20,506 nucleotides of DNA from assembly GCA_037143575.1 (NCBI GenBank), contig JBAWYM010000032.1:1-20506 (forward strand), written 5' to 3'. Positions 1 to 6,419 of the stretch are shown in pieces. Source of the DNA: JBAWYM01 sp037143575. Its GTDB lineage: Bacteria; Patescibacteriota; Gracilibacteria; Peribacterales; Peribacteraceae. Below the pieces are notes generated by a model. It was not told where the DNA came from. It ran no database searches and saw only the letters and a program-made list of their open reading frames with translations. Numbering within the stretch: position 1 is the first letter of the stretch; each line of letters starts with the position of its first letter. The translations under genes were made by a program, and so were the position numbers.

Positions 1-23
1 CTGAAGACTTTGCTAACGCTTAA

Positions 24-278
24 ATTCGAAATTATTTAGTGAAACTAGTATATATTACTACCGTTTCTCCGATCAGAGATGAGCGGGGCATTTCCGTTGC
101 CAATCTTGGGGTTGATATTAAGATCGAAAATATCTCGATGCTCACAAGAACCTCTCTCAATTATTTTTTGTGTTTTGTGGGAGTATTTCTCTTGATGATT
201 ATCATCCGATATTCGGGTATCAAGGGATATTCTTTGCCTTCAATGACGAGAATACAGAATTGGATACTGAAAAGGTGA
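24..278 (+). pseudogene. Remnant of a Cache-type sensor protein (end of sensor domain plus membrane helix)
   Basis: The frame reads VSPIRDERG followed by VANLGVDIKIENI, which resembles the last strand-turn-strand of extracellular Cache sensor domains (SPI.D..G....LGVDI), and then a hydrophobic stretch (NYFLCFVGVFLLMIIIRY) that would be the following membrane helix. The frame is closed upstream by TAA at 21-23 and ends after a short basic tail, so there is neither a full sensor domain nor a HAMP or kinase part. The only start is GTG at 39, which would open the protein in the middle of the Cache strand. I infer a broken leftover of a sensor gene whose remainder lies before the window. Alternatively it is a genuine 79-residue membrane protein. 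The assignment rests on about 25 residues and is weak. Confidence 0.3.
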
Positions 279-370
279 ATTGTTATTTTGGCCATCCCGT
301 TCGCGTGGGTCCACCTCCGATAGTGATAGCATGGGAATGCTCTACGTACTTCTGCTGACCTAAGTATATT

Positions 371-943
371 ATGGAAGCCAAAAAGCATATTCATGTTTAC
401 GGCAAATGGGTGAGCACTTTGGGGATCGGGCTCCTCGGCAACTGGGCAATCACTTGGGCTTTCGACTTTCTTCTTTACCCATATGTTATCTTTCGATTCG
501 GCCTGTTTTATGGTGCGCCCTTGATGACTTTCCTTTCATTCCTTATCTGCTATGCGACGATTCTCTTTTATGATGCCACGAAAAAAGATTGGCTTGGGAT
601 AGAGACTATCAAAGGAATCAGAGAATTCATTCCCAAGGAAGTGCCGGAGAGCGGAATCGGAAGAATGGTGATCAAGATAGGGAATAGAATTGGTAAGTGG
701 AGCTCATGGCTACTCAAAAGAAGTGATGCCTTTCTGATGGTTGTGCTTTCGATTAAATTTGATCCTTTCATTACGGTGATTCATATTCGGCATGGGGCAC
801 ATCAATTTAACGGACTCACGAAGCGAGATTGGAAGATATTTCTATTGAGTCTGCTGATAGGGAATGCGTATTGGACGCTGACGGTGTTGATGGGGATTAC
901 TTTGGTAGAAGCAGTATGGCAATTTGTTGTGAAAATATTTTGA
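371..943 (+). CDS. Polytopic membrane protein of unknown function
   Basis: This encodes 190 residues with about four hydrophobic segments: roughly residues 13-32, 36-64, 118-138 and 152-188, with charged loops between (a basic, Gly/Ile-rich loop at about 70-117). I do not recognise the family. The sequence has well-formed membrane segments, aromatic residues at segment edges and an ATG start, so it is very likely a real gene. The pair HIRHGAHQFNGLTKRDW between segments three and four is the most distinctive stretch and could be a conserved motif. It lies upstream of, but not tightly linked to, the next gene (84 bp gap). A near-perfect ribosome binding site begins exactly at its stop codon (see 944-953). 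Function cannot be given from sequence. Confidence 0.7.
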   Translation: MEAKKHIHVYGKWVSTLGIGLLGNWAITWAFDFLLYPYVIFRFGLFYGAPLMTFLSFLICYATILFYDATKKDWLGIETIKGIREFIPKEVPESGIGRMVIKIGNRIGKWSSWLLKRSDAFLMVVLSIKFDPFITVIHIRHGAHQFNGLTKRDWKIFLLSLLIGNAYWTLTVLMGITLVEAVWQFVVKIF

Positions 944-953
944 AAGGAGGTGA
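944..953 (+). promoter_or_regulatory. Near-perfect Shine-Dalgarno without an obvious gene
   Basis: AAGGAGGTGA is a full-length match to the usual anti-Shine-Dalgarno sequence and starts right after the stop codon of the preceding membrane protein. With ideal spacing (7 nt from the AGGAGG core) it is followed by TTG at 958, which opens a 10-codon frame (MRQCGFWQIK, stop TAA at 988-990). The next annotated gene starts only at 1028, too far for this site to serve it. Either a tiny peptide is made here or the site is a relic of a lost gene. Most other genes in the window have no comparable signal, which makes this one stand out. Confidence 0.45.
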
Positions 954-1027
954 GTAATTGCGGCAATGTGGCTTCTGGCAAATAAAATAACTTGAAAAAA
1001 TTGCATTATAAGAATAAATAGGATCAT

Positions 1028-1381
1028 ATGAGTGGCATTCGAGCATCATCACTTTTTTGGATAATTATTGTTTTTTTCTTACTATTGATGCCAATAGGAT
1101 CGAGTTTTTATAAATATTATTTTTCAAAAGATTATAAATATCTTATTGAGGCCGCATGTGAGCCATCAATCGAAATCTGCTTTTCAAGAGATTGTTCCAA
1201 TCCTGATAACTGTCCACCCAATGGGCTCTCACTCTTCAAGGAATACTATGTTAAGGCTTATGATTTTGAGAAATGTTCTGACAATTCTTGCGCTAAAGAA
1301 TGTGAAAAAGGTCAGATTAAATGTAGTCCAATTAATTGCGGTGATTCTGTTGATGATGTCTGTACCCCAGCACCAAAATGA
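1028..1381 (+). CDS. Single-pass membrane protein with cysteine-rich outer part
   Basis: The 117-residue product has a hydrophobic segment at about residues 8-27 (SSLFWIIIVFFLLLMPIGSS) that would act as an uncleaved anchor or signal, followed by about 90 soluble residues holding ten cysteines. Recognisable pieces are ACEPSIEICFSRDCSNPDNC, then the YDFEKC segment and NSCAKEC. Small membrane proteins of this style, with CxP..E.CF.RDC and a YDFEKC-like segment, are common in CPR bacteria as uncharacterised proteins; this is from memory, not a search. The paired cysteines suggest disulfides on the outer face. Its stop codon overlaps the start of the next gene (ATGA at 1378-1381), so the two are almost certainly co-transcribed and translationally coupled. 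Function unknown. Confidence 0.75.
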   Translation: MSGIRASSLFWIIIVFFLLLMPIGSSFYKYYFSKDYKYLIEAACEPSIEICFSRDCSNPDNCPPNGLSLFKEYYVKAYDFEKCSDNSCAKECEKGQIKCSPINCGDSVDDVCTPAPK

Positions 1382-2214
1382 AAATGGGTGCAACTATTGA
1401 TATTGAACTAATTAATCGTCTGGTTGGAGATAGGCAAGCGTTTAGTGAATTTGTTTATACTCCAATCTCTATTGCTGGTGCAGAATTGGCGGAACGGAAG
1501 CAAGATCTTGAGCTTGAACGACAAGTAAATAAACTTCTTAAAGACGATATTCCAGAGCCCCTAAATGAAGGATCTAGAGTAGTGCATTTCCGACAATTGG
1601 TTTCTCCAAATTTTGAATTTCAACAATTGCTAATGATAGCAAAAAATATTGGACTTCGGCCCTTGCTGATGGAATACATGGATGACATCTTTACATCAAT
1701 CAATCCGATTAAACGTTTTCTTGGGAAAATGAGATTTACTCAGAAAAAAGGTGATTCTCAGGTTAGAATTATTACAAAGAGAATAATAAATTTTAACAAT
1801 AGCCAAGGCATGAAAATCAGGGATGTAGAGACTATTTGGGGTCAATCATTAATTGAATTTCATCATGAATTACTAGAATTCAAATATCCTAACAGTAGTG
1901 GTTATATTTATGACGCCTCTACATGGTTTCGCAAAGGAGGAGAAGAGCGAGCAAGAAAGTACTATCTTAAATATTTATCACTCTTTGTAAGAAATGGAAT
2001 ATTACTTGAGAATTTTGTTCTTGAAGACAAGGAGTTAGATTTTATTAGAGAAGTCTTTCTGCCCGCATTCATAGAGGTATGGAGATTTACCAAGAAAAGG
2101 CCAATTATTGCAGCTCTTCTACCTTTAGCTACTCATAATGATAATCATTGGTTATCTTATCCATACGATTGTATAGATTTTGTGAAGTGGAAGATGGATA
2201 TTAAAAGTCAATGA
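1378..2214 (+). CDS. Uncharacterised 278-residue cytosolic protein
   Basis: The gene starts with the ATG inside the ATGA overlap with the preceding membrane-protein gene; a second ATG two codons on is an alternative. The product has no membrane segment or signal peptide. It is mixed alpha-helical in appearance, with charged N-terminal helices (ELAERKQDLELERQVNKLL) and distinctive segments LRPLLMEYMDDIF, DVETIWGQSLIEFHHELLEF and THNDNHWLSYP. The invariant-looking W, HH and DNHW residues might form an active or metal site but I do not recognise the family and assign no activity. Coupling to a cysteine-rich membrane protein suggests that the two act together. It converges on the SET-domain gene, the two overlapping by 7 bp at their stop codons. 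Confidence 0.75.
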   Translation: MKMGATIDIELINRLVGDRQAFSEFVYTPISIAGAELAERKQDLELERQVNKLLKDDIPEPLNEGSRVVHFRQLVSPNFEFQQLLMIAKNIGLRPLLMEYMDDIFTSINPIKRFLGKMRFTQKKGDSQVRIITKRIINFNNSQGMKIRDVETIWGQSLIEFHHELLEFKYPNSSGYIYDASTWFRKGGEERARKYYLKYLSLFVRNGILLENFVLEDKELDFIREVFLPAFIEVWRFTKKRPIIAALLPLATHNDNHWLSYPYDCIDFVKWKMDIKSQ

Positions 2215-2756
2215 CCCTGAGAGCTCTTGGGAATCTTCAATTTCTTTATTTTATCTTCCAAATAATATTGAAAATAGCCTTTATATTTCTCTTGTAGGAG
2301 AGGATTTTTCCAATCGTTCCATGTGACAACTTTCCTGCATTCTGGAGAGCAGCAATGGCAAGAGAATTTGTAAGCCTTTTTTACCCCTGTGGCTTTACTT
2401 AATACCATACAATAATCAAATGAGATTTGTTCGTCCTTTATTAGGTCCTTCATAGCCACAAGAAAAATTTGACCTTTGAAACCTGCATTAGGAGAGCAGC
2501 TATGATTTATGTAATCAACGGGCTGCAATTCAGATCTTTTTCTTACTCCCATAACAAATTTTGGTGATATTTGATGAGCAAAGTCTCTCATGCCCCGGGG
2601 AAATAAGAGCTCCTCAGCGAAGCTAAAAATATAACCACCAAAAATGACAAGAATTTCATCCTTCTTTATTCTCTTTGTTGTGAATAGACCTTTACCAAAA
2701 GGGACTGTTCTTACTTCAAGGCTTGGGTGGATCCAGGAATGATAAATAGTCTTCAT
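2208..2756 (-). CDS. SET-domain protein, probable protein lysine methyltransferase
   Basis: The 182-residue protein has the signature pieces of a SET domain in order: GKGLFTTKRIKKDEIL (residues 21-36, the S-adenosylmethionine-binding strand), DYINHSCSPNAGF (81-93, the knotted NHSC motif), and ISFDY (111-115, with the catalytic tyrosine at 115). It is followed by a post-SET-like zinc cluster, C133-H-C135 and C140. SET proteins transfer methyl groups from S-adenosylmethionine to lysine side chains; bacterial substrates are largely unknown. It is short and free-standing, with no pre-SET region, and ends in a lysine-rich tail. The start ATG lies 22 nt from a -10 element that is shared with the divergent histidine kinase. 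It overlaps the convergent upstream gene by 7 bp. Confidence 0.9.
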   Translation of the reverse strand: MKTIYHSWIHPSLEVRTVPFGKGLFTTKRIKKDEILVIFGGYIFSFAEELLFPRGMRDFAHQISPKFVMGVRKRSELQPVDYINHSCSPNAGFKGQIFLVAMKDLIKDEQISFDYCMVLSKATGVKKAYKFSCHCCSPECRKVVTWNDWKNPLLQEKYKGYFQYYLEDKIKKLKIPKSSQGH

Positions 2757-2774
2757 AGTTACTAAACTATATGG

Positions 2775-2784
2775 TATAATTATA
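2775..2784. promoter_or_regulatory. Shared palindromic -10 element for divergent genes
   Basis: TATAATTATA is a perfect 10-bp palindrome and therefore contains a consensus -10 hexamer on both strands: plus 2775-2780 and minus 2784-2779. The distance from each hexamer to the respective ATG (2803 plus, 2756 minus) is exactly 22 nt. On the plus strand it is extended by TGG directly upstream, and TTCATA at 2752-2757 sits at 17-bp spacing as a weak -35. No convincing -35 is seen for the minus direction. Just downstream on the plus side TCAACAA occurs twice in tandem (2790-2803). The shared element would tie expression of the SET-domain protein to that of the kinase. Confidence 0.6.
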
Positions 2785-2802
2785 GCCAGTCAACAATCAA
2801 CA

Positions 2803-4494
2803 ATGATCAACTACGCACTAAATACCTGCTTCGAGACAACGAAGGACTATCATACGATAGCCTATTATACTCATTTAATTCCGATTTCAATTACTCTACT
2901 ACTCACTTATTTTGTCCTTGTCCGTTCTAGGTTTTCATTACTCTCAAAAGCATTTTCATTATTTTCAATGACATTTTGCTTTTGGTTTATTGGGAGCCTC
3001 ATTACATGGACAGTAGGTGATTATAATTTGGTAGCTGCTATATGGTCGCCTCTGGATCTAATAAATATCGAATTCTATCTTTTTGGAGTATATTTCTTCT
3101 TTGTTTTTATTAATGAAAATGATGCAAGTCTATGGCAGAAAGCCATTTTATTGGTGTTAGCTTTGCCGGCATGGTGGATTACAGTCTCGAATAATTCCAT
3201 TGGAGCTTTAAATCAGCCACAATGTGAGGCATTTAATAGCGAGTTACTTTCTAACTACAAACTTGGAGTTGAAGTAGCGGTGGTTGCTTTCATTATGTTC
3301 TATGCACTTATTCGTGGTAGGAAGTGTGATTTGCAAAAAAAATGGCGAATATTCATCGTTACTCTCGCTCTTGTTCTCTTCTTCAGTGTTTTCAGTGTCA
3401 CCGAATACATCTCCAGCCAAACTGGTGTTTACGAAATCAACCTCTACAGCCTCTTCGTCCTGCCGGTCTTCCTCTTCATGATCATCTTCGCCATTACCAA
3501 TCTGGAGATCTTCAAGATTCGCCTCATCGGCTTCCAGCTCCTCGCGTACGTGCTCATCATCCTCGTCGGCTCGCAGATATTCTTCATCCAGAGCTCTACG
3601 AGTAAATTCCTCACAGGGATTACCTTCGTGCTCTCCCTTGGCTTCGGCATCCTGCTCATCAGGAGCGGCCGGAGGGAAGAGGCGGCGCGCACAAGGGCGG
3701 AGAAGCTGGCAGTGGACCTCGAACAAGCCAACCAACAAAAAGACGCCATCCTGCGCATGGTCGCCCACCAGTTCCGCAGGCCTGTCACCGAGATCAACTA
3801 CATGACCGAGCTCCTCCTGGACGGGACGTACGGCCCGATCAGTGCCGAGCAGCGCGAGAGTATCACCACCATCCAGACCGCTTCGGCCAAGATGGGTTCG
3901 CAGTCGGAATTGGTGCTGGATGCGGCCAAGATCACTTCCGGGAAACTGCCGATCGTCCTGGCCCCTCTGGATCTGAATGTGTTGCTCACGGAAATCGTCT
4001 CTACTGCTGAGAAGTATGCGAAGGAGCTCAAGGTGCAGTGGAAGGTTTCGGCTCTGCCCACGCTCCCCACCGTGATGCTCGACCGCAAGTACACGCAGTC
4101 GGCGCTGGATAACCTCCTCAATAACGCCATCAAGTACACGGCGCTGAAGCGCACGGATGGCAGCGGGACCGTGGCATTCACCGTTGAGCAGAAGGGTCAG
4201 GTGCTTTCTTGCAGCGTGCAGGACAACGGCATCGGGATCCCTGAGGCGGAGAAGGAAAAGATGTTCAAGGAGCTCTCCCGCGCCAGCAATGCCGGCAGGG
4301 ACGGCAATGGTCTTGGGCTGCATGTGGCCAAGGGCGCCATCGAGGCGCAGGGTGGATCGATTCGCTTCGAGAGCACGGTGAATGTGGGAACGACGTTCTT
4401 CGTGACGTTGCCGCTCAATGTGGCGACGAAGGAGGATTTTCTTCTCCAGGCGGCCAAGGAGAAAGAGGAGAGCAATAGCAAGAGGGGGAAGTGA
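2803..4494 (+). CDS. Membrane sensor histidine kinase with large multi-pass N-terminus
   Basis: The 563-residue protein has about eight or nine hydrophobic segments in residues 18-290, a short coiled coil (about 292-315), then a HisKA domain with the phosphorylatable histidine at 322 in MVAHQFRRPVTEI, and a HATPase domain with N-box DNLLNNAIKYT, G1 box DNGIGIP and G2 box GNGLGLHVAKGA. It would autophosphorylate and pass the phosphate to a response regulator, none of which is encoded nearby. The N-terminal membrane region resembles the multi-pass sensor modules found upstream of kinases in many CPR genomes; the ligand is unknown. Base composition shifts from clearly AT-rich to clearly GC-rich near 3350-3400, inside the membrane region (about residue 185), as if two halves of different origin were joined. 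A mobile element sits immediately after its TGA. Confidence 0.9.
   Translation: MINYALNTCFETTKDYHTIAYYTHLIPISITLLLTYFVLVRSRFSLLSKAFSLFSMTFCFWFIGSLITWTVGDYNLVAAIWSPLDLINIEFYLFGVYFFFVFINENDASLWQKAILLVLALPAWWITVSNNSIGALNQPQCEAFNSELLSNYKLGVEVAVVAFIMFYALIRGRKCDLQKKWRIFIVTLALVLFFSVFSVTEYISSQTGVYEINLYSLFVLPVFLFMIIFAITNLEIFKIRLIGFQLLAYVLIILVGSQIFFIQSSTSKFLTGITFVLSLGFGILLIRSGRREEAARTRAEKLAVDLEQANQQKDAILRMVAHQFRRPVTEINYMTELLLDGTYGPISAEQRESITTIQTASAKMGSQSELVLDAAKITSGKLPIVLAPLDLNVLLTEIVSTAEKYAKELKVQWKVSALPTLPTVMLDRKYTQSALDNLLNNAIKYTALKRTDGSGTVAFTVEQKGQVLSCSVQDNGIGIPEAEKEKMFKELSRASNAGRDGNGLGLHVAKGAIEAQGGSIRFESTVNVGTTFFVTLPLNVATKEDFLLQAAKEKEESNSKRGK
4486..4494 (+). repeat. Target site duplication, left copy
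   Basis: GGGAAGTGA abuts the left terminal inverted repeat and is identical to 4786-4794. It also forms the final codons (Gly, Lys, stop) of the kinase gene, showing which copy belongs to the ancestral gene. Confidence 0.8.
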
Positions 4495-4557
4495 GGATCA
4501 CATGATTATTGGGTGGAGTAATGAAAAAGTCTTGCTGTGTGCTGCATCACGAGTATT

Positions 4558-4593
4558 CCCCAATCCCCGTCCCTTTCCCCGGCGGGGGAAGGG
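4558..4593 (+). repeat. GC-rich hairpin repeat inside the MITE, copy A
   Basis: This stretch begins CCCCAATCCCCGTCCC and ends GGCGGGGGAAGGG. It can fold on itself (CCCTTTCCCC against GGGGGAAGGG). It is similar, in inverted orientation, to 4661-4697. Motifs of this kind (runs of C, then G, with CCCTT and AAGGG arms) occur as dispersed repeats in many bacterial genomes. Confidence 0.6.
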
Positions 4594-4660
4594 TGACGTT
4601 CAATGAGCCACATCATCCTGAAATGTATTTCTATTGAAACAAACAAAAACACACACAGTT

Positions 4661-4697
4661 CCCTTCCCCCCGCGGGTGGAAGGGTTAGGGATAGGGG
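4661..4697 (-). repeat. GC-rich hairpin repeat inside the MITE, copy B (inverted)
   Basis: Read on the minus strand this begins CCCCTATCCCTAACCC and ends CGGGGGGAAGGG, aligning along its full length with copy A at 4558-4593. Together the two copies form an inner inverted repeat nested within the terminal ones, so a single strand of the element could fold into a large branched structure. Confidence 0.6.
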
Positions 4698-4785
4698 AAA
4701 ACAAGCAGTGCATCCACAAAACTAAAGACATACTTATGAATGGAGAATAGAGAATCACTTTCCCCACCCAATAATCATGTGATCC

Positions 4786-4794
4786 GGGAAGTGA
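4786..4794 (+). repeat. Target site duplication, right copy
   Basis: GGGAAGTGA abuts the right terminal inverted repeat and is identical to 4486-4494. Joining the two copies would restore the uninterrupted spacer between the kinase and the methyltransferase gene. Confidence 0.8.
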
Positions 4795-4846
4795 GGGGAG
4801 CGCCGCTTGTTTTGCAACAATGCATTCCCCTGAACGACAAATGGTC

Positions 4847-4852
4847 TATACT
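4847..4852 (+). promoter_or_regulatory. Candidate -10 of the methyltransferase gene
   Basis: TATACT lies 10 nt before the ATG at 4863, which would put the transcript start within a few bases of the start codon, an almost leaderless message. There is no good -35 at normal spacing. It lies outside the MITE, so it would have existed before the insertion. Low confidence because only one hexamer supports it. Confidence 0.35.
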
Positions 4853-4862
4853 TCAACCAAGT

Positions 4863-5630
4863 ATGGATTGTATCAACAAAATCATCTGCGGAGATTGCCT
4901 TGATGTCATGCGAACAATGCCTGATGCATGCGTAGATTTGGCCGTGACATCGCCTCCGTACAATCTCAAAAATTCCACGGGCAACGGGATGAAGGACGGC
5001 CGCGGAGGGAAGTGGGCTGGTGCCGCACTTATGAATGGCTATTCACATCATGATGACTGTATGCCGCATGATAAGTATGTGACGTGGCAAAGAGATTGTC
5101 TTACGGAGATGATGCGACTTCTGAAGGAAGACGGTGCAATTTTCTACAACCATAAATGGCGCGTTCAAGGAGGACTTTTACAAGATAGACAAGACATTGT
5201 CTCCGGTTTTCCTGTTCGGCAAATAATCATCTGGAGAAGAAAAGGCGGATTCAATTTTAATCCAGGTTATTTTTTGCCGACGTATGAAGTTATTTATCTG
5301 ATTACAAAACCAAAATTCCTACTTGCTCCAAAGGCAAATGCTTTCGGCGATATCTGGGAGTTTACGCAAGAAATGAATAATCCCCATCCTGCCGCCTTCC
5401 CGACCTCACTTATTGAACGCGCTATTTCCTCTACGAATGCTCAGATCATTCTCGATCCTTTTATGGGCTCGGGAACAACGGCAGTAGCGGCCAAGCGACT
5501 AGGGAGAGATTATGTAGGCATTGAGCTTTCGCCGGAGTATTGCCACATGGCTGAGGAAAGGCTCGGTATCGTGTCTCCCCCTGAAGAACACACGCTCTCA
5601 CGGGGACAGCTCTCACTTCTCCACGCATAG
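4863..5630 (+). CDS. Beta-class DNA amino-methyltransferase (probable N4-cytosine)
   Basis: The 255-residue protein has the catalytic motif IV TSPPYN at residues 29-34 near its N-terminus and the S-adenosylmethionine motif I DPFMGSGTT at 198-206 near its C-terminus, the circular order that defines beta-class amino-methyltransferases. SPPY is typical of enzymes making N4-methylcytosine but also occurs in N6-adenine enzymes. ATG 4863 was chosen because MDCINKIICGDCL is the usual opening of this family; an in-frame ATG at 4740 would begin inside the mobile element and add 41 residues without family character. The gene is followed after 3 bp by a MvaI/BcnI-like endonuclease gene, so it is the cognate protecting enzyme. 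Confidence 0.9.
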   Translation: MDCINKIICGDCLDVMRTMPDACVDLAVTSPPYNLKNSTGNGMKDGRGGKWAGAALMNGYSHHDDCMPHDKYVTWQRDCLTEMMRLLKEDGAIFYNHKWRVQGGLLQDRQDIVSGFPVRQIIIWRRKGGFNFNPGYFLPTYEVIYLITKPKFLLAPKANAFGDIWEFTQEMNNPHPAAFPTSLIERAISSTNAQIILDPFMGSGTTAVAAKRLGRDYVGIELSPEYCHMAEERLGIVSPPEEHTLSRGQLSLLHA

Positions 5631-5633
5631 TAT

Positions 5634-6419
5634 ATGCAAATCTATTCCAAGACAGATCTCATTGATCGGCTCAAAGCGATTGTGCAAATGGGCTGGATAC
5701 CAAGCGGGCGACACGGAAACGATGGTGGAGTTGGTAATACGCTGGAGGATTTGCTCGGAATTAAGGAAAACAATCTCCCTATCCCCAATGCCGCTGAGTG
5801 GGAACTGAAGACGCAACGGATCAATACTGCCTCTCTCACGACGCTTTTTCATATGGAGCCGTCGCCACGCGCATTGCGATTCGTCCCTGCAATCTTTTTA
5901 CCGAAGTATGGTTGGAAACACGATGAAGCAGGGAAGAAATATGGGAAGAAGGAAATGAGCTTCAGAATGACGATCAGCGGACAGTCACGTGGCGATAGAG
6001 GATTCGTAGTTGCAGTAGATCGTGCGGAAGAAAAAGTCCTCATCTCATTTGACGCATCATTGGTGGCAGCCAGACATAAGAAATGGTTGCAGTCCGTAAA
6101 GAAACGCATAGGTCTCGATGAATTGAGCCCGCAGCCATATTGGGGATTTGCTGATCTACAAAACAAGGCAGGAACGAAGCTGCTCAATTCTTTCTATGTG
6201 CAGGCCGATAGCAAAAAGGAGGAGGGTCGCGAATTCTTCAAATATGAACGCGTGATGATGCTGCAAGGTTTCGACTTTGACGGTTTGCTGCGTGCGCTGG
6301 AAGAAGGAAAGGCATTTGTGGATTTCGATGCTCGTACAGGCCATAACCACGGGACCAAGTTTCGGCTGCGCCAAGATTGTCTGCCGATGTTGTACAAGAC
6401 GGTGAAGGTCGTCGTTTAA
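5634..6419 (+). CDS. MvaI/BcnI-family type II restriction endonuclease
   Basis: The 261-residue protein carries the hallmark N-terminal stretch of the MvaI/BcnI family: GNDGGVGNTLEDLLGIKENN (residues 28-47) followed by the ELK active-site segment in PNAAEWELKTQR (E57, K59). MvaI cuts CC^WGG and BcnI cuts CC^SGG as monomers that nick each strand in turn. Length matches the family. From memory the first catalytic acidic residue of the family is an Asp five positions before the Glu; here that position is Asn52, which would weaken or abolish cleavage if the alignment is right. It is co-transcribed with the upstream methyltransferase (3-bp gap). Its last 61 codons overlap, on the opposite strand, the end of a Dcm-like gene. 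Confidence 0.85.
   Translation: MQIYSKTDLIDRLKAIVQMGWIPSGRHGNDGGVGNTLEDLLGIKENNLPIPNAAEWELKTQRINTASLTTLFHMEPSPRALRFVPAIFLPKYGWKHDEAGKKYGKKEMSFRMTISGQSRGDRGFVVAVDRAEEKVLISFDASLVAARHKKWLQSVKKRIGLDELSPQPYWGFADLQNKAGTKLLNSFYVQADSKKEEGREFFKYERVMMLQGFDFDGLLRALEEGKAFVDFDARTGHNHGTKFRLRQDCLPMLYKTVKVVV

Larger units (their letters stand above)
4495..4785. mobile_element. MITE-like non-autonomous element, 291 bp
   Basis: The two ends, 4495-4516 and 4764-4785, are perfect 22-bp inverted copies of each other (the left begins GGATCACATGATTATT, the right ends with its complement). Directly outside both ends lies the same 9-bp word GGGAAGTGA (4486-4494 and 4786-4794), as expected for a target duplication made by a DDE-type transposase. 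The inside has no transposase and no credible gene, so this is a miniature element moved in trans. It contains two inverted GC-rich repeats (4558-4593, 4661-4697) separated by an A-rich stretch. The left target copy is the last two codons and TGA of the histidine kinase, so insertion did not damage that gene. The right end was inserted upstream of the methyltransferase gene. Confidence 0.85.

Noticed and set aside
3244..4323. Long open frame antisense to the membrane histidine kinase
   Set aside because: It mirrors the GC-rich codons of the kinase, is full of Arg/His/Leu/Glu low-complexity sequence and has no domain; the kinase on the plus strand has all its motifs.
4740..4862. Upstream ATG for the beta-class methyltransferase
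   Set aside because: It would start inside the mobile element's right end and adds residues unrelated to the family; MDCINKIICGD is the usual opening.
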